Shown here in pieces: positions 51,000 to 61,765 of a stretch of 64,000 nucleotides of DNA. The notes under the pieces are model-generated. The model was given only the letters and a program-made list of their open reading frames with translations. It had not been told where the DNA came from and did not search any database. The stretch is from Lepidostoma basale (lineage: Eukaryota > Arthropoda > Insecta > Trichoptera > Lepidostomatidae). A program made the translations under genes and the position numbers. Position 1 is the stretch's first letter. The number at the start of each line of letters is the position of its first letter. Location of the stretch: the NCBI GenBank assembly GCA_022606425.2, contig JAHDVF020000527.1, forward strand, positions 434,001 through 498,000. Direction: 5' to 3'.

Positions 51000-51335
51000 G
51001 ACCCACTGAAATACACACTAAAATGTCATCTAAATCACTCCAGCCGTATAGGAGGAGTTCAACTACATACGCTTGTACAGAAGAATTATATATATAAAGA
51101 TTAACAAATGTTGGCCATCAATGCGATGTTCAGAGATAGAACGATCTCGGCGCAGACACGGACCAGGATAATATATCATGCGCCGGTTACATAAACCGAT
51201 TCCGATACCGGCGCGAGGAAAGTGCAGCCGGTTCGAGACAATACGGTAGCCGGTTGTACCCTCCTATTACCCCGCCAGACAGACAGATAGACAAGGGTCT
51301 GGCCTCAGTTAAATACAATATCAAGTTAGATAACA
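51000..51335. other. No gene seen
   Basis: Unique, moderate GC (GATTCCGATACCGGCGCGAG). No frame of note. Confidence 0.4.
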
Positions 51336-51339
51336 GCTT

Positions 51340-51425
51340 ACTCATTGTTTCTTGAACGATGATTTAAAACTCCATATAAAATAAATAATACAAATTAAAA
51401 CGTCGGTTTTATATAAGTTTTTCTT
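51340..51425. repeat. HP-A left end only
   Basis: CATTGTTTCTTGAACGATGA to AAAACGTCGGTTTTATATAA, then HP-B begins. Confidence 0.6.
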
Positions 51426-51429
51426 GAAT

Positions 51430-51785
51430 GTTACCAATACTTGTAGAAATATTGGATTTTAACCATTGCGGGTTAATCATTTAAGGATTGATTGTATCTC
51501 AATAGAGACGAAGATGTAAATTGTTTTTTGGAAACAGAATATGCTGGTAGAGACGTTTACAGGACTTATGACCTGTCATTGGTTGGGTTAAGCGATCGCT
51601 TTATGTTAATAAAATTTCCCATTCCTCCCTTCTTACGACCACCACGTCTGACAATTTTTTGGAAGATGTATATATGTTACAATGTTGGGAAACACCCCAC
51701 AATTTTTAGTTCAATCTACACTAGCGCCATCTATTAAGATTCGGTGTAAGCATTTAGCAGAAATCTTTATTAATGCAATGTGAAA
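51430..51785. repeat. HP-B, one arm
   Basis: ACCATTGCGGGTTAATCATT, GGATTGATTGTATCTCAATA, CTTACGACCACCACGTCTGA, CACTAGCGCCATCTATTAAG. The second arm is missing, so this is not a hairpin here. Confidence 0.7.
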
Positions 51786-52385
51786 GGTATCATACATTTT
51801 ATGTGAATGACTTGTTTCGCCCGTTTAAGACATTATCAATTATTGTTATTCACATTATTGGTTCAAACCTGTGTTTTCTCCATATTCCTTAATAGTTGCG
51901 AGACTTGGACTATTCAAACATTAGAGAGGTCCAAAATGTATGCTTTCGAGATGGGTGCTGACGACGAATGCTGCGTATACCGTGGATGGCAAGAAGAACA
52001 AACCAGTCAATCATTAACCAGCTGGGTATCAAGGCAAGACTCTGACGGATGTGCTCACAGAGAGAGCTGAAATATTTTGGACACATAGCCCGGAGAGATC
52101 AGGACAACCATGAGAAGCTTATCATCGTGGGCAAAGTGGAGGGAAGGCGACCACACGGACGACCACCGAGCCACTAGTCCAATCAAATCAGGGATCTGAC
52201 TGGACTCTCATTAGCTGTAGCCTGGAGACTGACGGGTGACAGGAGCGCATGGCGTGCCATGCTCAATAGTTTACAGGATGAACACGACCCTCAATCATGA
52301 GGAAAATAACTGAGAAGAGAAAGAAGTTATTCACATAAAATATAATTAAACTTCTAGAAAACATAAATGTTCATACGTATCGAAG
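51785..52385. repeat. HP-A split by LINE-D
   Basis: TTTTATGTGAATGACTTGTT / TTCGCCCGTTTAAGACATTA (51797-51842) and TTATTCACATAAAATATAAT (52326) are the two sides of an HP-A arm pair. LINE-D is between. Confidence 0.65.
51880..52320 (+). mobile_element. LINE-D C-terminal copy (L2/RTE-like)
   Basis: Reading across frameshifts: NSCETWTIQTLERSKMYAFE, then LKYFGHIARRDQDNHEKLII, GKVEGRRPHGRPPSH, SNQIRDLTGLSLAVAWRLT, DRSAWRAMLNSLQDEHDPQS and a stop. ETWT---- ---AFEM, FGHI-R, GR--GR and the AWR-ML end identify a LINE C-terminus different from LINE-A. Single copy in this window. Confidence 0.75.
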
Positions 52386-52700
52386 TCGAAAAAATCGAAG
52401 AATACACATGTTACGAAGAATGAATTTAGAGGAACCAGAGAGGTATGTCAAGACAGAGCAATACGGCGGTCCATTTTTTCTGCCTACTCCTACGGGGAAA
52501 CGGCGTGATGGTTAGTAAATCACTTAGTTGTATCACCGGAAGATGCCTATTGGTGGCAATGAGGTTCGCAACCCATCACACCGCGACTCCCGCGGGGGCG
52601 AAAAGAGAAGGATGGGGTGCCTCATCAGTAAAAGTGTGGCAGGTCATTCGTTCTGCCTATCCCTTCGAGGAAACGGCGTGATGGTTAGTTAGTTAGTTTT
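52385..52700 (+). mobile_element. Two LINE-A 3' ends in tandem
   Basis: Standard end 52385-52515 (GTATGTCAAGACAGAGCAAT, GGAAACGGCGTGATGGTTAG), then variant end 52535-52700 (ATGAGGTTCGCAACCCATCA, GGCGAAAAGAGAAGGATGG, GGTTAGTTAGTTAG). Confidence 0.75.
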
Positions 52701-52924
52701 ATTGTGGCCACAAATAAAAACGATTCAAATATGTAATAGTTTTTATTTGTTTTTACCCTGATCATTTTTTTTCTATCCATCGGTTTCGACTATATATTTT
52801 TAAGCAATCATTTTGAATAATGTGGGGTGTCCAATCCCACATTATTCAAAATTATGGAGATTGAAAATTAGACAGATTATTGCATGATAAGTCAAATTAA
52901 AATAGCATCCCTGAGATATTTTAT

Positions 52925-53350
52925 TATAACTAACTAACCATCACGCAGGAAGAAAGAATGGACTGCCACACTTTTCTTTACTGACATAGTTCTCTTACTT
53001 CCTCAACATTCATATATCGTGTCATGCACGCGCGTCGACTCCTCACGTGACCGACATTCAATATTTGATTTATTTGATCATGCCATGTTTTCCTCGGTCT
53101 TTCTCTATTTCTAGTTCCATTTACATCGTGAACACATAATTTTTTACCATCCTTTCTTCCGTCATTCTTTCCACGTGTCCAAACCATCTTAATGATTCTT
53201 TAATTATTTTTTTCATAACATTATCATTCGCACCGTATTCACTTCTTATATTTTCATTCGACACTCTATCATACACAGAGTATCCACACATTCGTCTAAG
53301 AGATCTAATTTCTACATTTATTTATTATACTTTCTTCCTTCTTTTGCCAG
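52925..53350 (-). mobile_element. LINE-A copy
   Basis: From the tail CTAACTAACCATCACG (with CGTC...AGG deleted) through RNRERPRKTWHDQINQILN, LRWFGHVERMTE-like and RRMCGYSVYDRVSNENI regions to KRRK near 53345. In-frame stops; 69-codon frame at 52978-53187. Confidence 0.8.
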
Positions 53351-53589
53351 TAACGTGGGGTGGCAAAGAATATCAGTTAAGATGGTATTCACAAATAATA
53401 TTCTACCATTACTAGAAATAATCCTACTGTTGTCATGTAAGGAAATCAACGTGTATCTATAAATATGATATTACGTGTTAATCATTATAATTACGTGTTA
53501 ATAAAACATAATAATAGTACGTGTTAATACGCAGTACAAATTTCTTAGGCGAATGTGTGATAAACCTGTATATGATATTATAGGATGAC

Positions 53590-53720
53590 TTACAATCTAA
53601 CTTGCCATCACACCGTTTCACCGAAGGGTTAGCCAGAGAGGATGAATCGCCACACTGTTCTATCCTGATAAACTTCTAGCGCCTCTTCTAGATTCACACA
53701 CAGTGACACGGTTTTTACAC
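53590..53720 (-). mobile_element. LINE-A 3' fragment
   Basis: CTTGCCATCACACCGTTTCA, GATAAACTTCTAGCGCCTCT, CACACACAGTGACACGG. Closest to the copy at 50.06 kb. Confidence 0.65.
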
Positions 53721-53737
53721 GGCCTTTTAGTAATTCC

Positions 53738-53925
53738 TCGACCATCGTGGCAGAGTGGTAAGAGCTCTGACTTGTATACCGAAGGTTCCGGGTTCGATTC
53801 CCGGCGATGGCAGTGTGATTGTCACACTGTCTTTGGTCTGGTGTAGAATTCACGTGACAATAAAAATGTCGATAGATTGGCTACCTATCACATGTCATGA
53901 GAATCAATATAATAGCTAAAATAAA
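53738..53925 (+). mobile_element. tRNA-derived SINE-1, full-length
   Basis: CGACCATCGTGGCAGAGTGG (A box TGGCAGAGTGG), GGTTCCGGGTTCGATTCCCG (B box), CACACTGTCTTTGGTCTGGT, then ATCACATGTCATGAGAATCA. The tRNA-like head has a D-arm and T-arm but no proper acceptor stem. Best copy of the family. Confidence 0.8.
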
Positions 53926-54019
53926 TTGTAAACAGTAATTGGGTTCAAACGACCTGTTGTATACAAGAATTTTTTTTTATTAATTTGGTCTTCCTTGGTC
54001 TTCCGCGATTTATTTTCCC

Positions 54020-54400
54020 ATTCACTAACTAACTAACTAACTAACCATTCTGACTGCCCCACTTTTCTTTCCTGACATATTTTTCTCGCTTCCTCAACAT
54101 TCATTGTCATGCACGCGCGTCGATTTCTCCGACTCCTCACGTCGCTGACATTTAATATTTGATTAATTTGATCGTACCACGATTTCCTCGGTCTTACTCT
54201 ATTTCTAGTTCCATTTACATCGTTAACATATTTTTTTACCATTCTCTCTTCATTCATTCTTTCCATTCACACTACTCGTATATAGCTTTTTAACCATTCT
54301 CTCCCCATCCATTATTTCTATGTGTTCGAACCTTCTTAGTGAAATTTTCTTAATTATATTCAGGGCGCATTCATCCGCCTTACATTCATTAATTATTTCT
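54020..54400 (-). mobile_element. LINE-A copies, partly duplicated
   Basis: (TAAC)n at 54024, then coding to MERMNEERMVKK at 54266. At 54268 a second minus segment starts with VKKLYTSSVN-like and RRFEHIEIMDGERMVKK residues and runs to the NEEI region at 54400. The two segments are different LINE-A subtypes joined in tandem. Confidence 0.7.
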
Positions 54401-54460
54401 TCGTTCGGTATTTTATCATACCGAACGAAGAAATAATTAAGGAAGGATTTAAGGCGAATG
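54372..54460. repeat. 41-bp palindrome at a LINE-A/HP-A junction
   Basis: TTCGTTCGGTATTTTATCAT / ACCGAACGAAGAAATAATTA: arms reach CGCCTTA / TAAGGCG. Another 5'-inverted LINE-A start, as at 2.6 kb. Confidence 0.7.
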
Positions 54461-54605
54461 ACATGTTTCGCCTGTCTAAGGCATCAAATGTGTAAAAACT
54501 TAGATATTTTATAATGCCTTAGACAGACGAAACATGGTATTCACATGAAATATAATAAAACATATAGAAAACACACGTTTTCATTCGTATTAATAAATGA
54601 ATGTG
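54455..54605. repeat. HP-A foldback element
   Basis: ATGACATGTTTCGCCTGTCT on the left, CTTAGACAGACGAAACATGG on the right, then ACATATAGAAAACACACGTT. Confidence 0.7.
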
Positions 54606-54860
54606 TCTTATACAAATGAGTCGTCATAATGTTTAAAATGTCTCACATCAGTTGTGCTAAATAAAATAAAGTTAATTTCAACATGTGCTCGTATGATTAT
54701 AAAAATATCTCTGTTTAAATAGGAAGGTTAGATGTATAGGAGATACGGGTGTGTGTATTTAAATTAGTATGATCGCATTATTCACGGACATTGTCGGATG
54801 GAGGTACCGTGACGCATCACACGGCATCTCATTCCCGTTAAATTGATTTATTCACATGTC
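54606..54860. other. No gene seen
   Basis: Unique AT-rich sequence. Confidence 0.4.
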
Positions 54861-55200
54861 CTAACAACAGCTACAACATATCCAAACATTCAAATAAACA
54901 ATTCATTTTGTTCAACAAAGAGATATTACAACAAAAAATCGCCCAATTACAGCGCCAAAAATCGATCCTCCTTCAGAAGGACACAAAGAGGAAGACAAAA
55001 AAAAACATGGCACGATCAAATTGATTAAATAATAAATGTCGGCCACGTGAAGAGTTGGAGAATTCAGCGAGCGTGCTTGACACTATGTATGAATGTTGAG
55101 CAAGCAAAAGAAGTATGTCAGAAAATAACAATGTGCCGGTACATTCGTTCTGCCTTCCCTTTTGAGGAGACGGTATAGCGGTTAGTTAGTTAGTTAGTTA
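54861..55200 (+). mobile_element. Jockey-1 scrap fused to a LINE-A 3' end
   Basis: 54935-54985 matches the Jockey-1 end (AAAATCGATCCTCCTTCAGA). At 54985 it changes to LINE-A (AAAAAAAACATGGCACGATC, GTTGGAGAATTCAGCGAGCG) with a (TTAG)n tail at 55180-55200. Confidence 0.65.
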
Positions 55201-55284
55201 GCGACATTGCAAACATTCGAAACGAAGGCGTCATTTCGGGACACATCATTCTGTTACACAACTGGAGTTCTAGTGCCAACCCTC

Positions 55285-55795
55285 ATACGAGTATATAGAA
55301 GTGAAGCTTGGAGCTGGCAAAAGAAGGATGAAAGCAAGATAAATGGCGTAGAAATGAGATCACCAAGAAGAATGTGCAGGAAAACGTTGTATGATAGAAT
55401 ACCGAATGGTGAAATAAGAAATAAATGTAAGGCGGATGACTGCATCATGGATAAAATTAAAAAAAGGATCCCTGAGATGGTTTGGACATATGGATCAAAT
55501 GGATGAGAGTAGAATAGGTAAAAAGTTGTATACGCGAGTGGAAAAAATACAGCGTGAGTGGAAAAAGAAGCCGATGACATCCGAGGAAAACATGGCATGA
55601 CCAAATTAATCAATTACTAAAAGGCGGTCACATTCGAAGTCGGAATAATCGACTTGCGTGCATGGTCCGATGTATGAATGTAGAGGAAGCCCGAGAGGTA
55701 AGCCAGGACAGAGCATTGTGGCGATCCATCCTCTCTGCCTACCCCTCCGGGGAAATGGCGTGATGGTTAGTTAGTTAGTAAGTTCACACTATTAT
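55285..55795 (+). mobile_element. LINE-A copy
   Basis: Plus: YRSEAWSWQKKDESKINGVE, RSPRRMCRKTLYDRIPNGEI, frameshift, LRWFGHMDQMDESRIG, then SRRPRKTWHDQINQLLKGGH across another shift, SRNNRLACMVRCMNVEEARE, WRSILSAYPSGEMA, and a (TTAG)n tail to 55795. The upstream ETKASFRDTSFCYTTGVLV residues are partly LINE-A. Confidence 0.8.
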
Positions 55796-55859
55796 AGAAG
55801 CACAAGAGCAGTAGACCGACGTTATGAAGGCACAAAATCCCATAGAATTAAGGCCATCT

Positions 55860-57015
55860 ACACAATGTTAGCCAGTAACAGTAAACTAAGCACCCACACT
55901 ATACTCCTGATCCCACAACTGCACTTAGAATAGGGAATCCCGATGATAGATTAATTGATTCAGAAATTCACCGAATGTTTTGACAAAGGGCTGTGTTTCT
56001 CGCTTAATCCCACAATAAAAAAACTCCTGAAATTACGATCCAAATACCCTCAGATACCAGAAGCGTCCAAAATCAATCCTCCTTCAGAAAAACACCCCAG
56101 GCCTCACAAATCTAATCAAATCAGTTTATTAACTCAAAAGACATTACAAACAGCAAAATGTTTAAGGCATCTATTGAGTACAGGTAAAATATTATACACA
56201 TACAACATAATACCAGGAACGCATTAAATATGGTTCGACGTTAGGAAGACAAGATACTTTCTAAAGTCAAGAGTATTTGTCCCCTGAACGTACCTTCACT
56301 AATATGAAAGACGTCGATCTCCGAGGAGACCGCATTCAGCAGCCTAATTGCTCTTCCCACCGGTGTCACCAGAGGCAGATTGGTTCTAGTGGCCGGTAGG
56401 TAAAACAATCTGTGCTGTCGCTGTCGGAGAAATCTATCAGGGACAAAAAGACCAACACCCTCTTACACGGCCGAGTTCTCGAAATATCCCCCGATTAATT
56501 TGAAGAAATGGGTAATGAGATGTCCATATCTTCGAAGAATTGGTTCCGATCGTTTCTCAAAGAAATGCCGTGAGATAGAGCCACGGAACCATACTCCCTC
56601 ATGTAGAGATACCTCAGAATTTTTTTCTGAACCCTCTCCAGCATAACGGAATATCTCGCCTCGTGAGGACTCCATATCCCAGAACTAATTTAGAGTCTGC
56701 TCTGAATCAATGCGTTGTATAGGACTCTGAGCACATTGGGATCTCTGAAAACTCTTCCGGTCCGAATTATGAAGCCCAACATCCTCAGTGCAATGTCACA
56801 AATCCTCTCGATATGTGCACGAAATGTCAGCCTACTCTCATAGATGATTCCGAGATCCTTCATCGTAGATACGTATCCTTCAGATAAATCAAGCCCCTGC
56901 ATAAATCAACAACCCACCAAATCACCTTTCCAACAATGTTACCATCAGACGTAAGAAAAATAGCCACAAGAGGGTAACCTCCGTAAGCTAGAAGATCTAA
57001 GCCCAAGTCCAAGGG
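55860..57015 (+). mobile_element. Jockey-1 copy split by Jockey-2
   Basis: 5' part 55860-56110 (LHLESGIPMIDxxIQKFTEC-like, CCTCCTTCAGAAAAACACCC) and 3' part 56886-57015 (CCCCTGCATAAATCAACAAC, (AAGTCC)n tail) are adjoining in the 42.2 kb copy. Jockey-2 occupies 56112-56885. A short AAATC occurs at both joints. Confidence 0.75.
56112..56885 (-). mobile_element. Jockey-2 copy inserted in Jockey-1
   Basis: Minus frames: LDLSEGYVSTMKDLGIIYES, RLTFRAHIERICDIALRMLG, FIIRTGRVFRDPN, LRVLYNALIQSRL; later VFVPDRFLRQRQHRLFYLPA. K-LG(V/I)--S-L-F--HI---C--A--MLGFI-R is the thumb region after the RT palm of Jockey-type LINEs; then the terminal region and 3' UTR. The longest Jockey-2 copy in this window. 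Multiple frameshifts. Confidence 0.8.
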
Positions 57016-57480
57016 ACAAAATATTTATTTTATTTCGAAATAGTATTTTAATTTTCGATGATATAAGGCATGAAGTAAATATCTACCACAAATTTATTAA
57101 GTACTTAGTCGAGTAGGTACATAGATCAACTAGTCAACCAGTCACGCTTCGTTCATTTTTCAAATTCGTTTTGTAAACAGGTGTGTTCAAACATACCTTT
57201 GGCCACGGGGCGAACTGGGATATTGCATAACTCGTTTTCGACCGCAACCGTTGTCAACAATAACCTATTGTCATGATAAATATCTCTCCGGGCAGGAACC
57301 ATTCAAGTACCAAAGGTCAAACTACCAAGCGATGCGGTGGCGAGATCTTGAGTCGATGCTCAAAGTTTCGTTTTGGGATTTCTGATTTCACTCTATTGAG
57401 AGATGTTTCAGGAAATTTGATTACCATAAACTAAAATATACTGGCGAATGATTTTATTCCTGAAATTGATTACAGCTTTT
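57016..57480. other. No gene seen
   Basis: Unique; 57200-57350 is less AT-rich. No coding signal. Confidence 0.4.
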
Positions 57481-57483
57481 TTT

Positions 57484-57983
57484 TTTACAGAATAATAACG
57501 ACGACGACGCTGTTTTAATCGCTGACAGCATGGACGAACTTGTAGTCCTAGTGTCAAGAATGTACGAAGTATGCAATAAGTATGACCTTGTGATGTACGT
57601 GTCATAGTCTAAAGTTATGCTATTTGAAAAGGAAGAATGTATGGCGGATTGTGACATAAGTGCGAACGGTGAGAAATTAGAAGCATGTATACAAGAGACG
57701 GAAGAATGGAGAAAGATATCGGAAGAAGCGTTGGAGCTGGAAATAAAATAAATAGTGCGCTCAAAGTCATTACCGCAAATAGAAATATATCGACTGAACC
57801 AAAGATGGCAGTGCACAATGGAGTTCTAGTCCCGACCCTTATGTATGGAAGTGAAGCTCGGAGTTGGCAGAAGAAGGATGGAAGTAGGATAAATGCCGAA
57901 GAAATGAGGTCACTAAGAAGAATGTGCGGAAAAACAATGTGTGATAGAATATCTAATGATGTAGTAAGAAAGGAATGTGTTTT
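57484..57983 (+). mobile_element. LINE-A copy reaching the RT palm
   Basis: It starts NDDDAVLIADSMDELVVLVS, the catalytic motif C region of the reverse transcriptase (normally Y/F-A-DD). Then NKYDLVM, ECMADCDISANGEKLE, frameshift, YTRDGRMEKDIGRSVGAGNK, YGSEARSWQKKDGSRINAEE, RRMCGKTMCDRISND. The most 5' LINE-A sequence in the window. First catalytic-box residues FA are replaced by ND. It is cut at 57983 by a hammerhead foldback, so the 3' end is absent. Confidence 0.8.
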
Positions 57984-58165
57984 CCACTTTTGAGTTTATT
58001 TTTCTTGACATGTTTCGAATTCTTTATACCTTCATCATCGGGAGAACGATTTACACTACATATAAACAATACGATTTAAACATTTTTCTCACTGGATAAT
58101 GAAGGTGTACCTAAAGCCTTCGAAACAAGTCGAGAAAAATAAACACAAAAGTGGAAAACACAGTG
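57984..58165. repeat. Hammerhead-type foldback (CCGATGAT class)
   Basis: Arms GTGTTTTCCACTTTTGAGTT / AAAAGTGGAAAACACAGTG, then TTTCTTGACATGTTTCGAA and ACCTTCATCATCGGGAGAA on the left. Helix I of the minus motif is TTCTC with AAGAA. Core has C at position 4. Confidence 0.7.
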
Positions 58166-58184
58166 TTTTATATAATAATTAAAT

Positions 58185-58380
58185 AAAACGATGTTTTTTA
58201 ACTACTTCCACTTTTGTCTTTATTTAGACAGCGACCGGTTTCGCCAGGCTCGCTGGCATCGACAGACTGGACAGACCAGTCTGTCGATGCCAGCGAGCCT
58301 GGCGAAACCGGTCGCTGTCTAAATAAAGACAAAAGTGGAAGTAGTTAAAAAACATCGTTTTATTTAATTATTATTTAAAA
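58185..58380. repeat. Perfect hammerhead-type palindrome (CTGTCGAT class)
   Basis: About 85-bp arms are identical from AAACGATGTTTTTTAACTAC and TTCCACTTTTGTCTTTATTT to the centre CAGACTGGACAGACCAGTCTG. Each arm carries CTGTCGAT, GCCAG-CGAGC-CTGGC, GAAACCGGTC, helix I CAGT/GCTG (plus 58277-58317; minus 58229-58269). Only core position 6 (U for A) deviates. Identity of the arms implies a recent origin or gene conversion. Confidence 0.85.
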
Positions 58381-58840
58381 TGAACTTCCATCAAGAGATT
58401 TCAGTAAAATCATTTGATTATCTTAAAAACGCTAACAGTGTTTTATTTTTCCTCTATATTCGCCTTCACTTGTGTTGTGGATTCATATTTGAATAAATAT
58501 AATTACACTTTGTATTACTACACTTTATTTCACTTAACACAGATGTGTTTCTGTTACAAGTAACCTTTATCAATGCTAACCATCAAATAAAACAGAGTAG
58601 TCACTTATACTCGTATACTTAAATGAGGTGGAGTTACGTATAAAGGTGGATGAGTATAAATATGGTGTAACTAAAACTAACACCTCCAGCACCCCTGATA
58701 TCCAAAAAAAGAAGAGAGATAAGGCCTTGACATTGAACTGAGAAGAATTATATTCAAACATGAATTAGTTTCTCAAATTAAATATTCAATATTATTTTAA
58801 AAAAAGGCATTTCGCGGCAAATAATGTAAGACTCTATCAT
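58381..58840. other. No gene seen
   Basis: AT-rich. Confidence 0.4.
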
Positions 58841-59015
58841 AAACCCTATATCCCCCCTCGCCCTCTTTCGGAGGGACACTCCGGGCCATACATTTAGCCC
58901 CATCATAAAACAACTACCAAATCACATTCCAACAATGTTTCCTACAGACGTTAGAGGAATAGCCATTAGAGCTGAACCTCTGTAAGCAAGAAGATCCAAG
59001 TCCAAGTCCAAGTTA
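58841..59015 (+). mobile_element. Jockey-1 3' end
   Basis: ACCCTATATCCCCCCTCGCC, CTTTCGGAGGGACACTCCGG, CTGTAAGCAAGAAGATCCAA, (AAGTCC)n tail. The reverse complement of 14.15-14.34 kb. Confidence 0.75.
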
Positions 59016-59019
59016 ATAA

Positions 59020-59325
59020 TTAAGAAGTTAAGAGCAACTTGGGTCTTTTCTTGAGCCAAGATTGATATTGTAATTTGTACATATATTTGTGTGTCATTTC
59101 TACTATGTGATAATGTATGACATGTCCTAGAAAATAATATGTATCCATACATGGCATGTAAGCGTGGCATATACCAAAAACACTATTTATTTTACATATA
59201 TATATATGAGTACTCTACGCAATTCTTCATATTATACTTTAGAATTGTACGGCGTCTTGTTTTGTAGACGTTAATAATTGATTTGCGATGTATTGACATC
59301 TAATATCAAATTTGAATATTGAAGC
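59020..59325. other. No gene seen
   Basis: AT-rich. Confidence 0.4.
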
Positions 59326-59329
59326 CTAT

Positions 59330-59835
59330 CCAAAAAGCAAAGGTGGCAGTGCACAATTGTGGTGTTCTTGTACAGACCCTTATGTATGAAAGTGAAGCAT
59401 AGAACTGGTAAAATAATGATGAATAAATGAAGTAGAAATGAGATGATAGTAGAATATAAGAAGTGAATGCAGTGCGAATGATAGCGTTATAAACAAAATA
59501 ATAAAAGGATCATTATGATGGTTTGGATACATGGAAGTAATGAATAAAGAAATACTGGTAAATAAATAACTAACCATTGTGCCGTTTTCACGAAGGGGTG
59601 GACAGAAAGAATGGACCGCCACACTGACATACTGACATACTTCTCTGGTTTCTTGAAAGTTCATACATCGTGTCATGCGCGCACGCCAATTTCTTCATAA
59701 CACTTTCATTCGCACTGCAATCACTTCTTATATTTTCATTCGACACTTTATGATACACAGATTTTACCACATATTCGTTTAAAGATCTTATTTCTACTGC
59801 ATTTATTTTACTTTTATAATGGTAAATAAAGTACA
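59330..59835. mobile_element. LINE-A fragments, opposite orientations
   Basis: Plus fragment 59330-59565 (AAAGCAAAGGTGGCAGTGCA, TATGAAAGTGAAGCATAGAA, GGTTTGGATACATGGAAG). Minus fragment 59570-59830 with deletion (CCATTGTGCCGTTTTCACGA, then CATAACACTTTCATTCGCAC to ATTTATTTTACTTTT). They face tail-in and may be one copy inverted, or two. Confidence 0.65.
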
Positions 59836-59844
59836 TGTACAACA

Positions 59845-60235
59845 ATAACAACAAAAAACCATCATACCGTTTCCCCGCAGGGGTAGGCAGAGAGAATGGA
59901 CCGCCACACTAATCTATCCTGACATACCTCTCTAGCTTCCTCCACGAGACGTCGATTCTTCCGGCTTCTGACATGACCAACTTTTAAAATTTGATTAATT
60001 TGGTCATGGCATGTATTCCTCGGTTTACCTCGCCTCCGTACTCCATTTACATCACTGACGTATACTTTTTTAACCATTCTTTCCATATGCCCGACCCAAC
60101 CCAACCCATTCGCTCAACCCATTCGCTCCATATGCCCGAACAAACGCAGCGATCCTTTCATAATTTTGTTCATAATACCTTATTTCGCTCTTCATTCTTT
60201 TTTAATATCAGCATTTGAGATTCTGTCGTACATAT
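59845..60235 (-). mobile_element. LINE-A copy, (TTG)n tail
   Basis: CAACAATAACAACAAAAAAC tail, then SILSAYPCGETV, KVGHVRSRKNRR, RRRGKPRNTCHDQINQILK, GWVGHMERMVKKVYVSDVNG, with a duplicated CCCATTCGCTC patch at 60098-60125. Same subtype as 17.7 kb. Confidence 0.8.
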
Positions 60236-61189
60236 GTAAACGAAGTTAATGGAACATGAAATAGAGGAAAAGCGAGGAAAACGTCAAATCTATCAAATAT
60301 TAAATATTGGCAGTGCGTAATTTACATATTTAAAACTCTTTTTTTCTCTATCGTATTATGTCACTATTTTAAGTATTAAAACCGATTTTGCTGTAGTTTC
60401 AATATTCCGTCCATAGCTTTCAACTGGCATTGTCTTATTGTATAGGAGATTGACATTTGTATTGGTAATGTATTATATATTCGTGTTTAAATTTATTGAA
60501 TTATCTAGCCTTTAGACCGAAGCCAGCGGCTTTGGACGCACGCAGCACAATTTTATAATTAGTACGAAGGCAAATGATTGTGTGGAAATGATCAGACAAC
60601 AATGCTTTTGAAGCTGTCATGGTTCAAGTGTTTCTCGAGATCGTCTCTGCAGATTGCTGTTTACGTTTCCTTTGTTCTCTCATATTTTGTTGGGTTAGGA
60701 AGTTAAGAGGTATTTCCTGCACGCTCACGACTTACGTGTGAATATTAACCAAATAATAGGCCCGTAAAAAATAACACACCATTAATAATAACACATCTTA
60801 AATTAAAAATATAATTATCTATACTATACATATAGAAGGAGTAGAACCTAGATCACTATTTTGTATTATGTTGGTTTATATGTTTGTGTTTTGATATTTC
60901 CTGAACGTTTTTGTAATTCCATAAAATGTGTAAGATGTTTTAATTTCTATGGATGTGTCTGAAATTTCCTAAATGTTTCTGTATTTCTTTAAATTTTGGA
61001 AGAAGTTTTAATTTCTATGTCTGTGTTTCGATATTTCCTGAAAGTATTACAATTGTTGTGTATCTGTATGTAGTTATTAAATATGTTAATTGTCATTTTG
61101 TCCCATAATGAGTATTATACTCATGGGAATACAGTTTTACTATTGTATGTCTAAATAAATAAATAAATAAAAATAAATATTAAAAAAAA
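60236..61189. other. Little recognisable; AAATA-type tail at end
   Basis: A short LINE-A scrap at 60235-60310 (AATAGAGGAAAAGCGAGGAA). 60850-61075 holds a degenerate ~80-bp tandem (GATATTTCCTGAA, TGAAATTTCCTAAATG, CGATATTTCCTGAA). (AAAT)n at 61155-61175. Confidence 0.4.
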
Positions 61190-61765
61190 CTAACTAAACG
61201 AATTGATCATCGCAGTCTCCCTGGAGGGGTAGGTAGAAATAGTGGACTGCCATATTATTCTGTCCTGACATACTTTTCTGGCCGTTTCTTCTACATTTAT
61301 ACACTTTCGTGACTGACATTTAATATTTGATTGATTTGATGGCGCCACGTTTTCCTCGGCATTCCTCTATTTCTAGCTTCGTTCACATCACCATTCAGTC
61401 TACATTCATTCTTTCCACGTGTCCAAACCATTTTAACGACCCTTTCATTTTATTGTTCATAATAGTTTCATTCACAGCGCATTCACTCCTTATATTTGCA
61501 TTTGAAGCTCATTCGACTTAATGAACTAATTTCTACTGCATTTATTCTACATTCATCTTTCTTTTGCTAGTCCATACTTCAATTTCATACATAATGATAG
61601 GCACAAGAACACAATTGTGCACTGTCATCTTACCTTTTTTGGATAGGATTTTAATTGCGATCACAACTTTAAGTGTACCATTTACTCTGTCGCTTGCCCC
61701 AACCCTTATTTCAATATCTTTCTCCACTCTTTCCCATCTTTGTCAAGAAACTTTCTAAATAAACT
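61190..61765 (-). mobile_element. LINE-A copy
   Basis: Tail AAACTAACTAAACGAATTGA, then region from WRSIL to VGASDRVNGTLKVVIAIKIL. Short deletions in the RRACM and RSRRN sections; many stops. Confidence 0.8.

Noticed and set aside
53738..53815. tRNA-like sequence with A and B boxes
   Set aside because: No acceptor stem closes and the same head is attached to a common body in several copies, so it is a SINE and not a tRNA gene.
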